Source of the DNA: Bryobacteraceae bacterium
GTDB taxonomy: Bacteria > Acidobacteriota > Terriglobia > Bryobacterales > Bryobacteraceae
Reading direction: 5' to 3'
Length of the DNA: 8,872 bases
Assembly: GCA_014379815.1 (NCBI GenBank)
Contig: JACMLA010000876.1
Coordinates: forward strand, 1-8,872
The notes beneath the pieces were generated by a model, which was not told the origin of the DNA, made no database searches, and worked only from the letters and a program-made list of their open reading frames with translations. The translations under genes and the position numbers were made by a program. The first letter of the stretch is position 1, and every line of letters starts with the position of its first letter. Positions 1-5,333 of the stretch are shown here, one piece after another.

Positions 1-123
1 AACCGGATCAGCGATCACCGCATCGGCCTCACCCTTTACCAGCTCGACCAGATCCTCGCAGGCAATCTTGAGCCTGTGCTTGAAGCGGTAAGCACGTACT
101 TCCAGGCTGAGAAGCTCCAGTAA
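1..123 (+). CDS. prfA: Peptide chain release factor 1, C-terminal end (partial)
   Basis: Frame 1 is open from the first base to a TAA at 121-123 and encodes the last 40 residues of a class I release factor. The stretch [19 protein letters not shown] matches the conserved RF1 C-terminus (N-R-x-x-D-H-R-x-x-x-T-x-Y-x-L), and the end (AEKLQ) is also typical. RF1 recognises UAA and UAG stop codons in the ribosomal A site and triggers peptide release. The start and the GGQ and PxT motifs lie outside the window. The gene is followed after about 24 nt by prmC, whose product methylates the GGQ glutamine of release factors; this is a very common gene order. RF2 shares part of this motif, but adjacency to prmC and the terminal sequence favour RF1. 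Confidence 0.9.
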   Translation, partial: NRISDHRIGLTLYQLDQILAGNLEPVLEAVSTYFQAEKLQ

Positions 124-134
124 CTCCGATTACC

Positions 135-140
135 GGAGGT
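135..140 (+). promoter_or_regulatory. Ribosome binding site for prmC
   Basis: GGAGGT is a near-perfect Shine-Dalgarno sequence in the short prfA-prmC gap. It directly abuts an ATG at 141 that is out of frame with prmC. It lies 7 nt before a CTG at 148 that is in frame. The spacing therefore points to CTG 148 as the translation start. Confidence 0.6.
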
Positions 141-147
141 ATGTCCT

Positions 148-993
148 CTGACGCTGCGCACGGCACTGGAACAGGGTACATCCATTCTCTCGGACGCGAC
201 CATCTCAGTGCCGCGCCTGACTGCGGAAGTCCTTCTCTGCCACGCCCTCGGTCGCGAACGGGTCTGGCTCTACGCCCACGCCAATGACGAGTTGTCCGAA
301 ATCGGCTGGATTCATTACGGACGTTATCTTTACCAGCGCACCACTGGCCGCCCCACACAGTACATCACCGGACGCCAGGAATTCTATGGCAGGGACTTTC
401 GTGTCTCCTCTGCCGTTCTCATACCCAGACCGGAAACCGAGCACGTCGTCACACAAGTGCTTAGGCACATCCGCCAGGGCTCGCGCGTGCTGGATGTGGG
501 CACCGGATCCGGTGCCATAGCCGTCAGCGTACTCCTCGAAGCTCCTGGCGCCATCGTCTTCGCATCCGACGTGTCCCCGCAAGCTCTCGCCCTCGCTGTC
601 GTCAACTCTGCAACGCATGGAGCTCAGGTTAGATTTTTCCTTGCTGATTTAACTGCGGCAGTGGCCAACGCTTCTCTTGATGTAGTTGTTTCGAATCCGC
701 CCTACATTGGCTACGAGGAATCCGCCGGTCTGGCCACCGAAGTTCGCGAACACGAACCCCACCTCGCGCTCTTTGCCGATGAAGACGGCCTGGAAGTATA
801 TCGTCGCCTGATCCTGGATGCTTCACGCGTCCTGAAGCCCGGTGGATGGCTTGTTCTTGAGCTGGGACATAGTTCGCTCGGCCCTGTGCAAAGCTTTCTC
901 GATCCTGCGATCTGGTCCCTCCCGGTTGTTACCCCTGACCTCGCTGGCATCCCCCGGGTGTTGGCCGCCGCGCGCAGACCGTCCGAAGAGTAA
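148..993 (+). CDS. prmC: Release factor glutamine methyltransferase PrmC
   Basis: This is the cytosolic SAM-dependent enzyme that N5-methylates the glutamine of the GGQ motif in RF1 and RF2. With the start proposed here it has 281 residues, normal for the family. Visible features are an N-terminal helical release-factor-binding region (about 1-95, including P-T-Q-Y-I-T-G and the IPRPETE segment), the SAM-binding motif DVGTGSGAIA (about 116-125) and the catalytic NPPY (183-186), which binds the substrate glutamine. The first ATG or GTG in frame is GTG 208, which would remove about 20 conserved N-terminal residues (TLRTALEQG and onward) and has no good Shine-Dalgarno. CTG 148 has GGAGGT 7 nt upstream and puts NPPY at 183-186, as in E. 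coli PrmC. Identity is clear; the CTG start is inferred. Confidence 0.93.
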   Translation: MTLRTALEQGTSILSDATISVPRLTAEVLLCHALGRERVWLYAHANDELSEIGWIHYGRYLYQRTTGRPTQYITGRQEFYGRDFRVSSAVLIPRPETEHVVTQVLRHIRQGSRVLDVGTGSGAIAVSVLLEAPGAIVFASDVSPQALALAVVNSATHGAQVRFFLADLTAAVANASLDVVVSNPPYIGYEESAGLATEVREHEPHLALFADEDGLEVYRRLILDASRVLKPGGWLVLELGHSSLGPVQSFLDPAIWSLPVVTPDLAGIPRVLAAARRPSEE

Positions 994-1002
994 AACTAAA
1001 GC

Positions 1003-2343
1003 ATGCCCGAAACTAGAGTCATGCCAATCAATGGCAACCAGGTTCGGACAATCTTCCACGTGGACATGGACGCCTTCTTTGTCTCGGTCGAAGAGCTGTT
1101 TAATCCCGACCTTATCGGCAAACCTGTCATCGTGGGCGGGGGCCCGGATCAGCGTGGAGTAGTGAGCGCTGCATCCTACGCCGCCCGTAAGTTTGGAGTG
1201 CACTCAGCTCTCCCGCTTCGCACAGCAGCCCGTCTTTGTCCCCATGCCATCTTTGTCGAAGGCACGCCTGGACGCTACCGTGAGTACTCCGGCAAAGTCT
1301 TCGAAGTGCTAAATCGCTTTTCCCCAAAAGTGGAAATGGCATCGATCGACGAGGCCTACCTCGATCTCACCGGGACCGCCCGACTTCTCGGACCTCCTCT
1401 AAAGGCAGCCCAAAGTCTTCATCATGAGGTAAAACGGAGTACCGGACTGAACTGCTCCATCGGAATTGGGACCACACGCCTTATCGCGAAGATTGCTTCG
1501 GACCAGGCGAAGCCCAACGGCATGCTCTGGATCCCGCCGGGTGTGGAGCAACCCTTCCTCGCTCCGCTTCATATCCGCAAGATACCAGGAGTCGGCGCTA
1601 AAACAGAAGCACGGCTGCGGCAGTACGGCATCACGCACATCGGTCACCTCACAAAACTGGACGACACGTTCCTGAGCGAGCTGATGGGTAAGTGGGGTCT
1701 GGCGCTTGCCGGCAAGTCACGCGGTCTCGACGCGGGTGGATACTTTGAAGGCGCGGTCGCCGAGGAAAACGATCCCCGGTCTATCAGTCACGAGCACACG
1801 TTCGGAACCGATCTGCGAGATCCTGAACTTCTTGAAGCCACTCTCGCCCGCCTCTCGCAAATGGTGGGGCGTCGTCTTCGGGAACAGCAGCTTCACGCCC
1901 GCACGTTGCAGATCAAGCTTCGCTACTCCGACTTTTCCACGTTCACCCGTGCACACACTCTGGACCACGCCACCCAGCTCGACATCGACCTTATCGAGCA
2001 TTCGCGGTTGCTGTTTCGGCGAAACTGGACGGGCCAGACAATCCGCCTGCTGGGTGTGCAGACCTCCGGACTGACAAACACGGAAGGGCAACTCGATTTG
2101 CTGGAAGAAGAGAAGTCGCGAAAGTGGCGTCATGCCCTGACTGCGGTAGATAAATTAAGAGATCGGTTTGGGGAAAAAACCGTGTCGGTAGCATCCGGAA
2201 TGAAGGGCCAATACGCCGATCGTGTTCACGAGAATCCAGCTGGTTTGCCGGGTAAGAGGAAGGGCCCTTCCGTCCCAAAAAACACAGAAGCCGCGTCCGG
2301 TGCACCAATTGGCCCGGATCGCGGCCCAAACAACGAGGCCTGA
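1003..2343 (+). CDS. dinB: DNA polymerase IV (Y-family translesion polymerase)
   Basis: This is an error-prone Y-family polymerase of 446 residues that bypasses damaged template bases. The palm carries the metal ligands in HVDMDAFF (D21, D23) and SIDEAYLDL (D116, E117); F26 is at the steric-gate position. A helix-hairpin-helix segment, IRKIPGVGAKTEARLRQYGI (about 191-210), and a little-finger domain follow. QLDLL at 363-367 fits the beta-clamp binding consensus. The C-terminus has a conserved-looking SVASGMKG...HENPAGLPG segment (about 395-417) and then about 30 low-complexity residues, longer than the E. coli enzyme (351 aa). The start is uncertain: ATG 1003 is 9 nt after prmC, ATG 1021 is an alternative, and neither has a strong ribosome binding site. 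It is probably read through from prmC. No LexA-like box is obvious upstream. Confidence 0.95.
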   Translation: MPETRVMPINGNQVRTIFHVDMDAFFVSVEELFNPDLIGKPVIVGGGPDQRGVVSAASYAARKFGVHSALPLRTAARLCPHAIFVEGTPGRYREYSGKVFEVLNRFSPKVEMASIDEAYLDLTGTARLLGPPLKAAQSLHHEVKRSTGLNCSIGIGTTRLIAKIASDQAKPNGMLWIPPGVEQPFLAPLHIRKIPGVGAKTEARLRQYGITHIGHLTKLDDTFLSELMGKWGLALAGKSRGLDAGGYFEGAVAEENDPRSISHEHTFGTDLRDPELLEATLARLSQMVGRRLREQQLHARTLQIKLRYSDFSTFTRAHTLDHATQLDIDLIEHSRLLFRRNWTGQTIRLLGVQTSGLTNTEGQLDLLEEEKSRKWRHALTAVDKLRDRFGEKTVSVASGMKGQYADRVHENPAGLPGKRKGPSVPKNTEAASGAPIGPDRGPNNEA

Positions 2344-2361
2344 GAAGAAGCTACTTCTTCT
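2343..2361. repeat. Inverted repeat between convergent genes
   Basis: GAAGAAG (2344-2350) and CTTCTTC (2354-2360) are perfect inverted copies around CTA, extended by one A-T pair on the outside. The repeat sits at the convergent ends of dinB and the Lys-rich gene; CTA is that gene's stop codon on the minus strand. It might act as a weak bidirectional terminator, but the stem is A/T-rich on one face and no U-tract follows on either strand. The CTTCTTC arm also encodes the terminal lysines, so chance is a real possibility. Confidence 0.25.
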
Positions 2362-2533
2362 TATCCGCGTGATCCATTTTGTCCGCGTGGTCCATCTTGT
2401 CCATCTTGTCGGCTTTCTTGGTCTTCTTCTTCGTCTCTTTCTTATCAGCCATCTTGTCGTCAGCGGCAAACGAGGAAGCGGCAGTTCCCAGAACCAGGGC
2501 CAGGCCGAGCATGAGTATCGAAATCTTCTTCAT
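2351..2533 (-). CDS. Small exported Lys/Asp/Met-rich protein (MxKDx-like repeats)
   Basis: A 60-residue protein with a clear Sec signal peptide: Lys-Lys N-terminus, hydrophobic core ISILMLGLALVLG, and an ASSFA-AD cleavage site near residue 24. The mature part is only about 36 residues, almost wholly K, D, M, A, E and T. It has short internal repeats (KADKMDKMDHADKMDHADKKK region) resembling the pentapeptide MxKDx small exported proteins. AGGAGAA at 2538-2544 is an excellent ribosome binding site 6 nt before the ATG, which supports expression. The highly charged histidine/aspartate/methionine composition would suit metal or polyanion binding in the periplasm, but no function is established. 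It is convergent with dinB (7 nt apart) and points away from the HU/TIR module, sharing its upstream region. Confidence 0.75.
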   Translation of the reverse strand: MKKISILMLGLALVLGTAASSFAADDKMADKKETKKKTKKADKMDKMDHADKMDHADKKK

Positions 2534-2537
2534 GATG

Positions 2538-2544
2538 TTCTCCT
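2538..2544 (-). promoter_or_regulatory. Strong ribosome binding site of the Lys-rich gene
   Basis: On the minus strand this reads AGGAGAA, 6 nt upstream of the ATG at 2533. It is one of the strongest Shine-Dalgarno sequences in the window and fixes the start of the small exported protein. Confidence 0.7.
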
Positions 2545-2550
2545 AAACTA

Positions 2551-2571
2551 GCTATGACGGCTATGTCGTCA
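2551..2571. repeat. Short tandem and inverted repeat upstream of the Lys-rich gene
   Basis: GCTATGACG (2551-2559) is followed directly by GCTATGTCG (2560-2568), an 8 of 9 tandem match. Within it, TGACG (2555-2559) and CGTCA (2567-2571) form an inverted repeat with a 7-nt spacer. It lies just upstream of the ribosome binding site of the minus-strand gene, so it would fall in its promoter or 5' leader. No function can be assigned. Confidence 0.3.
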
Positions 2572-2594
2572 ACTGCAATCCTCGCAGTACTAGG

Positions 2595-2620
2595 TTAACG
2601 GTACCTTAACGGACCGTTAA
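2595..2620. promoter_or_regulatory. TTAACGG direct repeat and palindrome (operator-like)
   Basis: TTAACGG occurs at 2595-2601 and again at 2606-2612, an 11-bp period (one helical turn). The second copy continues as A then CCGTTAA (2614-2620), giving a perfect 7-bp-arm palindrome at 2606-2620. Helically phased copies plus dyad symmetry, in a divergent intergenic region, are what a dimeric regulator site looks like. It lies 62 bp upstream of the Lys-rich gene's start and about 150 bp upstream of the HU-like gene. The regulator is unknown. Confidence 0.4.
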
Positions 2621-2671
2621 ATATCCTTCATTTGCGGCGCTCAGAAATCGCGTTGACGCGGGCTAAAGAAA

Positions 2672-2690
2672 AACTTTATCGCGATAAGTT
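2672..2690. promoter_or_regulatory. TTATCGCGATAA palindrome (operator-like)
   Basis: TTATCGCGATAA at 2676-2687 is a perfect 12-bp palindrome. It is flanked by AAC (2672-2674) and GTT (2688-2690), which extend the symmetry if the single T at 2675 is looped out. A TTGACG hexamer at 2653-2658 lies upstream, and a poor -10 candidate overlaps the palindrome. A repressor site for the HU/TIR pair is one reading. The fairly A/T-rich 2660-2770 stretch is otherwise without recognisable features. Confidence 0.35.
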
Positions 2691-2772
2691 ATTTAGAAAC
2701 AACAGCTTGGATTTTCGCATAGCCGTGGTTCTGGCATAAAACGAACATACCCCTTAGTACTATTGCTTGCGT

Positions 2773-3006
2773 ATGGAGCGACTACTATATCGCCTCGCCG
2801 AAGATTCCGCCGTGACTCCGGCCCGGGCTGCTGACGAATTAGACAAGATGATTTCACGGATCATACGAAAGCTCCGAAATGGCTGTCCTGCTCGATTGCC
2901 TGGATTGGGCACTTTTGAGCCGGGCCGCCAAACGGTGTTTCAACTGGAGGATGTAAATGCGAAAAGCCAGCCACGGTCTCGGCGCAAAGCTAGCCCGGAT
3001 TGTTAG
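2773..3006 (+). CDS. Minimal HU-like DNA-binding-family protein
   Basis: A 77-residue protein. Residues 2-60 resemble the first half of HU/IHF: two helices with the pattern L..RLAEDSAVTPARAADEL.K.I..I...L.NG, then the hairpin PARLPGLGTFEPG (39-51), equivalent to the G-F-G-T-F hairpin of HU. The beta arm that grips DNA in true HU and the C-terminal helix are missing; the last 17 residues are basic and overlap the next gene. It may dimerise through its helices or pair with the HU-like half of the downstream TIR protein. ATG 2773 was chosen; TTG 2767 would add two residues, and neither has a visible ribosome binding site. The stop lies 50 nt inside the TIR gene, which suggests translational coupling. 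HU-like identity is by motif reading; DNA binding is not shown. Confidence 0.65.
   Translation: MERLLYRLAEDSAVTPARAADELDKMISRIIRKLRNGCPARLPGLGTFEPGRQTVFQLEDVNAKSQPRSRRKASPDC
2946..2950 (+). promoter_or_regulatory. Ribosome binding site of the HU-TIR gene, inside the HU-like gene
   Basis: GGAGG ends 6 nt before ATG 2957. In the same frame an ATG at 2951 is followed at once by TAA, so the local text is ATG-TAA-ATG and 2957 must be the working start. Its placement inside the upstream coding region supports coupled translation of the two proteins. Confidence 0.65.
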
Positions 3007-3529
3007 GCAGTGCGTCCTCGAAGGCCATGAGGTAAACCTCGATGGTCTTGGAACGTTTGCTCCGGATAGTTTCTCCGGCCTCAATTTCATTGCCGAAAGC
3101 GCGCCCCGAATCTTTATCGCATACGCTCAGGAGGACGTTGTGAAGGCATTCCGGCTCGCTGATGATCTCGAGGCAGAGGGACTAAAACCATGGATCGACA
3201 AACGAATGCTGGTACCAGGTCAAAGCTGGCAACGCGCGATAGAACGGGCGATCGAGAGAGCCGATTTCTTTATCGCCTGCTTCTCGGAGCATTCCATCGC
3301 AAAACGGGGACAGTTCCCTCATGAAGTGCGATACGCACTGAACTGGGCCGATAGCATGCCGCTTGACGATAACTTCGTCATCCCGGTGCGCTTCGAACTC
3401 TGCGAAGTGCCCAGCCGCATCCAGAGCATGATTCACCATGCCGATCTGTTCGAACACTGGTCGGACGGGGTTGGCCAGTTAGTCGAAGCTATCTGGTCAG
3501 AGTTCGGCGAGCGCTTGAACCGCTACTGA
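2957..3529 (+). CDS. HU-like/TIR domain fusion protein
   Basis: A 190-residue soluble protein with no signal or membrane segment. Residues about 8-47 resemble the second helix and hairpin of HU (LARIVRQCVLEGHEVNLDGLGTF), closely echoing LPGLGTF in the preceding protein. Residues about 49-185 form a TIR domain: first strand RIFIAYAQED (51-60), WIDKRMLVPGQSW in the BB-loop region (79-91), strand ADFFIACFSEHS (102-113), and PHEVRYAL (121-128), whose E123 fits the catalytic glutamate of TIR NAD-hydrolases. Bacterial TIR proteins often act in antiphage defence by cleaving NAD+ or making signal nucleotides. Whether this one is enzymatic or a protein-interaction TIR is unknown. It overlaps the HU-like gene by 50 nt and the convergent TPR gene by 7 nt. 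TIR assignment is firm; the HU-like half is probable. Confidence 0.85.
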   Translation: MRKASHGLGAKLARIVRQCVLEGHEVNLDGLGTFAPDSFSGLNFIAESAPRIFIAYAQEDVVKAFRLADDLEAEGLKPWIDKRMLVPGQSWQRAIERAIERADFFIACFSEHSIAKRGQFPHEVRYALNWADSMPLDDNFVIPVRFELCEVPSRIQSMIHHADLFEHWSDGVGQLVEAIWSEFGERLNRY

Positions 3530-3918
3530 GCTTTCCCCATCGAGCCAAGCTTCTTGCGAATCTCCGCTGCCTGCTTACCTTCAGGCTGAAGCTTCAGGTA
3601 TTGTTCCCACGCTGTCCTGGCCGCACCGGAATCGGCCAGCTTCATCTGGGCCTCACCCAGCCTTAGAAATGCCTCGGCAGCGTTCGGGTCCCAGCGGGTG
3701 GCTTCCTCAAACCGGCGCGCTGAAGCTTTGAAGCTGCCTCTGCGAAAGTAGAAGTTGCCTATCTTCAATTCTTTAGCGGCCTGAAGCGGATTCAGGACGT
3801 AGGTTCTCTGGTCCGCCGGGCTGAGATCCTCTTCGGGCGGTTCGGGCGGTTGCTGAGGCGTGGAGGACCCTTGGTAACCCCAAAGCATGCTCGCCAGAAC
3901 AAGTGTCAGCAGTGCCAC
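3523..3918 (-). CDS. Small exported tetratricopeptide-repeat protein
   Basis: A 131-residue protein. Residues 1-19 (ALLTLVLASMLWGYQ core) look like a short signal peptide or membrane anchor, without a lipobox cysteine. Residues 20-35 are a proline/glutamate linker (PPEPPEED). Residues about 46-115 form two to three TPR-type helical pairs: AAKELKIGNFYFRRGSFKAS, ARRFEEATRWDPNAAEAFLR, and the helix ending in WEQYLKLQPEG. The arrangement resembles a shortened BamD-like periplasmic TPR protein, and a role as an envelope scaffold is inferred only. The GTG start lies 2 nt after the Nudix stop, so the two genes are probably co-translated. The 3' end overlaps the convergent TIR gene by 7 nt. A start inside the Nudix gene is also possible since the frame stays open upstream. 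Confidence 0.8.
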   Translation of the reverse strand: MALLTLVLASMLWGYQGSSTPQQPPEPPEEDLSPADQRTYVLNPLQAAKELKIGNFYFRRGSFKASARRFEEATRWDPNAAEAFLRLGEAQMKLADSGAARTAWEQYLKLQPEGKQAAEIRKKLGSMGKAQ

Positions 3919-3920
3919 GT

Positions 3921-4367
3921 CTATAAGTCTACCGGGGCAGCGAGATTGAATTCACCGGCCGCAAGACGCCGCACGAAATCTACATCACCCTCGAGAAAAT
4001 CGTAAGCTGGAAGTTTTTCTATCGGCTCCCATTCGATTCTTTCAAAGGCCAGAGCTTGCGGTTCCCCACTAAAGACAGTCACCTTATGAAACACCAGAAG
4101 GATCGTTGCGCGTTTCGGGTAAGACCACGTGTACTGAACCACTTCCGGTCCAATGCGCGCCTGAATTCCCAATTCCTCTTCCAGTTCCCGCGCCAGTGCA
4201 TCCTGTGTTGTCTCACCGCGCTCGATCTTCCCTCCCGGAAATTCCCACTTCAAGCCATGCGAGTCCGACTTCTTCCGCTGCCCAATCAGGAGCTTGCCGC
4301 CACGCACAATCAGCGCAGCAGCAACCTTGATTACAGGCCTCCGGGGAACTTTGGGGTGGTCCGGCAA
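3921..4367 (-). CDS. mutT: Nudix hydrolase, MutT family
   Basis: A 148-residue cytosolic Nudix hydrolase, probably an 8-oxo-dGTP diphosphatase that cleans the nucleotide pool, though related enzymes use other nucleoside diphosphate derivatives. The Nudix box G(x5)E(x7)REUxEExGU is complete at residues 46-68: GKIERGE, then seven residues, then RELEEELGI. It binds the catalytic Mg2+ through R60-E61 and E64-E65. An N-terminal strand VIKVAAALIVRGGKLLIGQR and WEFPGG just before the box are typical of MutT. The start is weak: TTG 4367 gives the right length, and an ATG at 4377 is out of frame. It leads a two-gene minus-strand unit with the TPR protein and diverges from the IscU-like gene across about 62 bp that must hold both promoters. 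The 8-oxo-dGTP substrate is inferred. Confidence 0.88.
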   Translation of the reverse strand: MPDHPKVPRRPVIKVAAALIVRGGKLLIGQRKKSDSHGLKWEFPGGKIERGETTQDALARELEEELGIQARIGPEVVQYTWSYPKRATILLVFHKVTVFSGEPQALAFERIEWEPIEKLPAYDFLEGDVDFVRRLAAGEFNLAAPVDL

Positions 4368-4429
4368 CTGATTCCATTGTACGCTGCAAGCCAGTTTTCG
4401 CCGGTTCTGCTACGCTGAGAGCAGTAGTT

Positions 4430-4780
4430 GTGTATAGCGCTGAACTTCTCGATCATTTCGCTAACCCCCGTAATGCAGGCCACTTAGAGGCGCCGGCAAT
4501 CAGCGTGGAAGTTGTGAACCCTGCCTGCGGCGATATCCTTCGTCTGGCCGTCCTGTGGTCTGGTGATGTCGTAGAGCAAGCTGCGTTTCAGGTACGCGGA
4601 TGCACCGCCGCGCTGGCCGCCGGATCCGCCCTGACCGGTTTGATCAAAGGTCGTAGTCGCCGGGAACTCGCCCACTTTCAGCCTTCGGAACTCGAGGAGG
4701 TCCTCGGAGGTCTCCCGACCGCTTCGAGGCACGTAACTGCGTTGTGCGCCGATGCTATTAAAGCTGCGTTGAAATCTTAG
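4430..4780 (+). CDS. IscU/NifU-like iron-sulfur cluster scaffold
   Basis: A 116-residue protein of the IscU/NifU N-terminal family, on which Fe-S clusters are assembled before transfer to target proteins. It opens with YSAELLDHFANPRNAG, the family's N-terminal signature. The three cluster-ligand cysteines are present: C33 in NPACGD (with D35, the residue that promotes cluster release), C58 in VRGCTAA, and C106 in TALCADAI. The residue before the third cysteine is leucine rather than the histidine of E. coli IscU, and the usual GCGSA context of the second is GCTAA. It is slightly shorter than IscU (128 aa). The start is GTG with a weak ribosome binding site; the protein start fits homologs. 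No IscS, IscA, Fdx or SufS gene lies nearby, so it may serve a desulfurase encoded elsewhere. Confidence 0.87.
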   Translation: MYSAELLDHFANPRNAGHLEAPAISVEVVNPACGDILRLAVLWSGDVVEQAAFQVRGCTAALAAGSALTGLIKGRSRRELAHFQPSELEEVLGGLPTASRHVTALCADAIKAALKS

Positions 4781-4809
4781 ACCGCCTTCGCCGTCCAATC
4801 AGATGAATT

Positions 4810-5313
4810 ATGTCGTTTCACACCCGCTTCGTCCCTGCTCTGCTCCTTACTGCGAGCCTCGCGTTTGCTGCAAGCGCCACAGTTGCTGATCCATTTGTCG
4901 GCAAATGGCAGCTTGATAAGAAGAAAACTCAGGCTAAAGGCGCTCCGGAAGAGCTTCAGTTTGAAATCAAACCGAAAGGTGACAACTCAGTAATTATCAA
5001 GTCGAAGTACTCTGAACCAAAAAGCAATATGTACCCTCTACTCTGGGTCGGCGTGATGACCTACGAGTTGCCTCTCAGCATCGACGGCTCCGAAAAGCAG
5101 AACCAGATCGGCCCCTTCGTTCACGTCTCTAAAACTCAGATTGAAGGTAAGATCATGACCACTGACTGGACTGCCACTCTGGAGGAAAGCAATGTCCAGG
5201 GCAAGTGGATTCGTACTGTGTCTGATGACGGCAAGGAGATGAATCTCGAAATCATCGCCAAAGCTTCCGACGGCCGCAACATGGATCAAACGCTGGTGTT
5301 CCGGAAACGCTAA
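4810..5313 (+). CDS. Exported hypothetical protein, lipocalin-like beta-rich
   Basis: A 167-residue protein with a Sec signal peptide: SFHTR, a hydrophobic core PALLLTASLAFAAS, and cleavage probably near ATVA-DP at residues 26-27. The mature part starts DPFVGKWQLDKKKTQ and is rich in alternating hydrophobic and polar residues, as expected for a beta barrel or sandwich. The FVGKW(Q)L opening is common in small lipocalin-like or fatty-acid-binding-like exported proteins. There are no cysteines and no catalytic motif, so a ligand-binding role in the periplasm is a guess. It starts 29 nt after the IscU-like gene with no clear terminator between, so the two may be co-transcribed, though no functional link is evident. 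It ends convergent with the YdcF gene, 20 nt apart. Confidence 0.75.
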   Translation: MSFHTRFVPALLLTASLAFAASATVADPFVGKWQLDKKKTQAKGAPEELQFEIKPKGDNSVIIKSKYSEPKSNMYPLLWVGVMTYELPLSIDGSEKQNQIGPFVHVSKTQIEGKIMTTDWTATLEESNVQGKWIRTVSDDGKEMNLEIIAKASDGRNMDQTLVFRKR

Positions 5314-5333
5314 CAAACACCGGCGCGCAGTTG

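Noticed and set aside
141..143. ATG directly after GGAGGT as start of prmC
   Set aside because: It is out of frame with prmC and abuts the Shine-Dalgarno with no spacer. The frame gives no PrmC-like sequence.
205..618. Long open frame on the minus strand inside prmC (137 residues)
   Set aside because: It lies wholly opposite the conserved PrmC catalytic region and shows no family motifs.
1717..2133. Long open frame on the minus strand inside dinB (138 residues)
   Set aside because: It is the antisense shadow of a well-conserved polymerase gene, has no recognisable domain and no ribosome binding site.
2343..2361. GAAGAAG-CTA-CTTCTTC as a firm intrinsic terminator
   Set aside because: No T-tract follows on either strand and one arm encodes terminal lysines. 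It is kept only as a low-confidence repeat.
2567..2572. TTGACG on the minus strand as -35 for the Lys-rich gene
   Set aside because: The matching -10 would fall next to the ribosome binding site and leave almost no leader; the -10 matches are poor.
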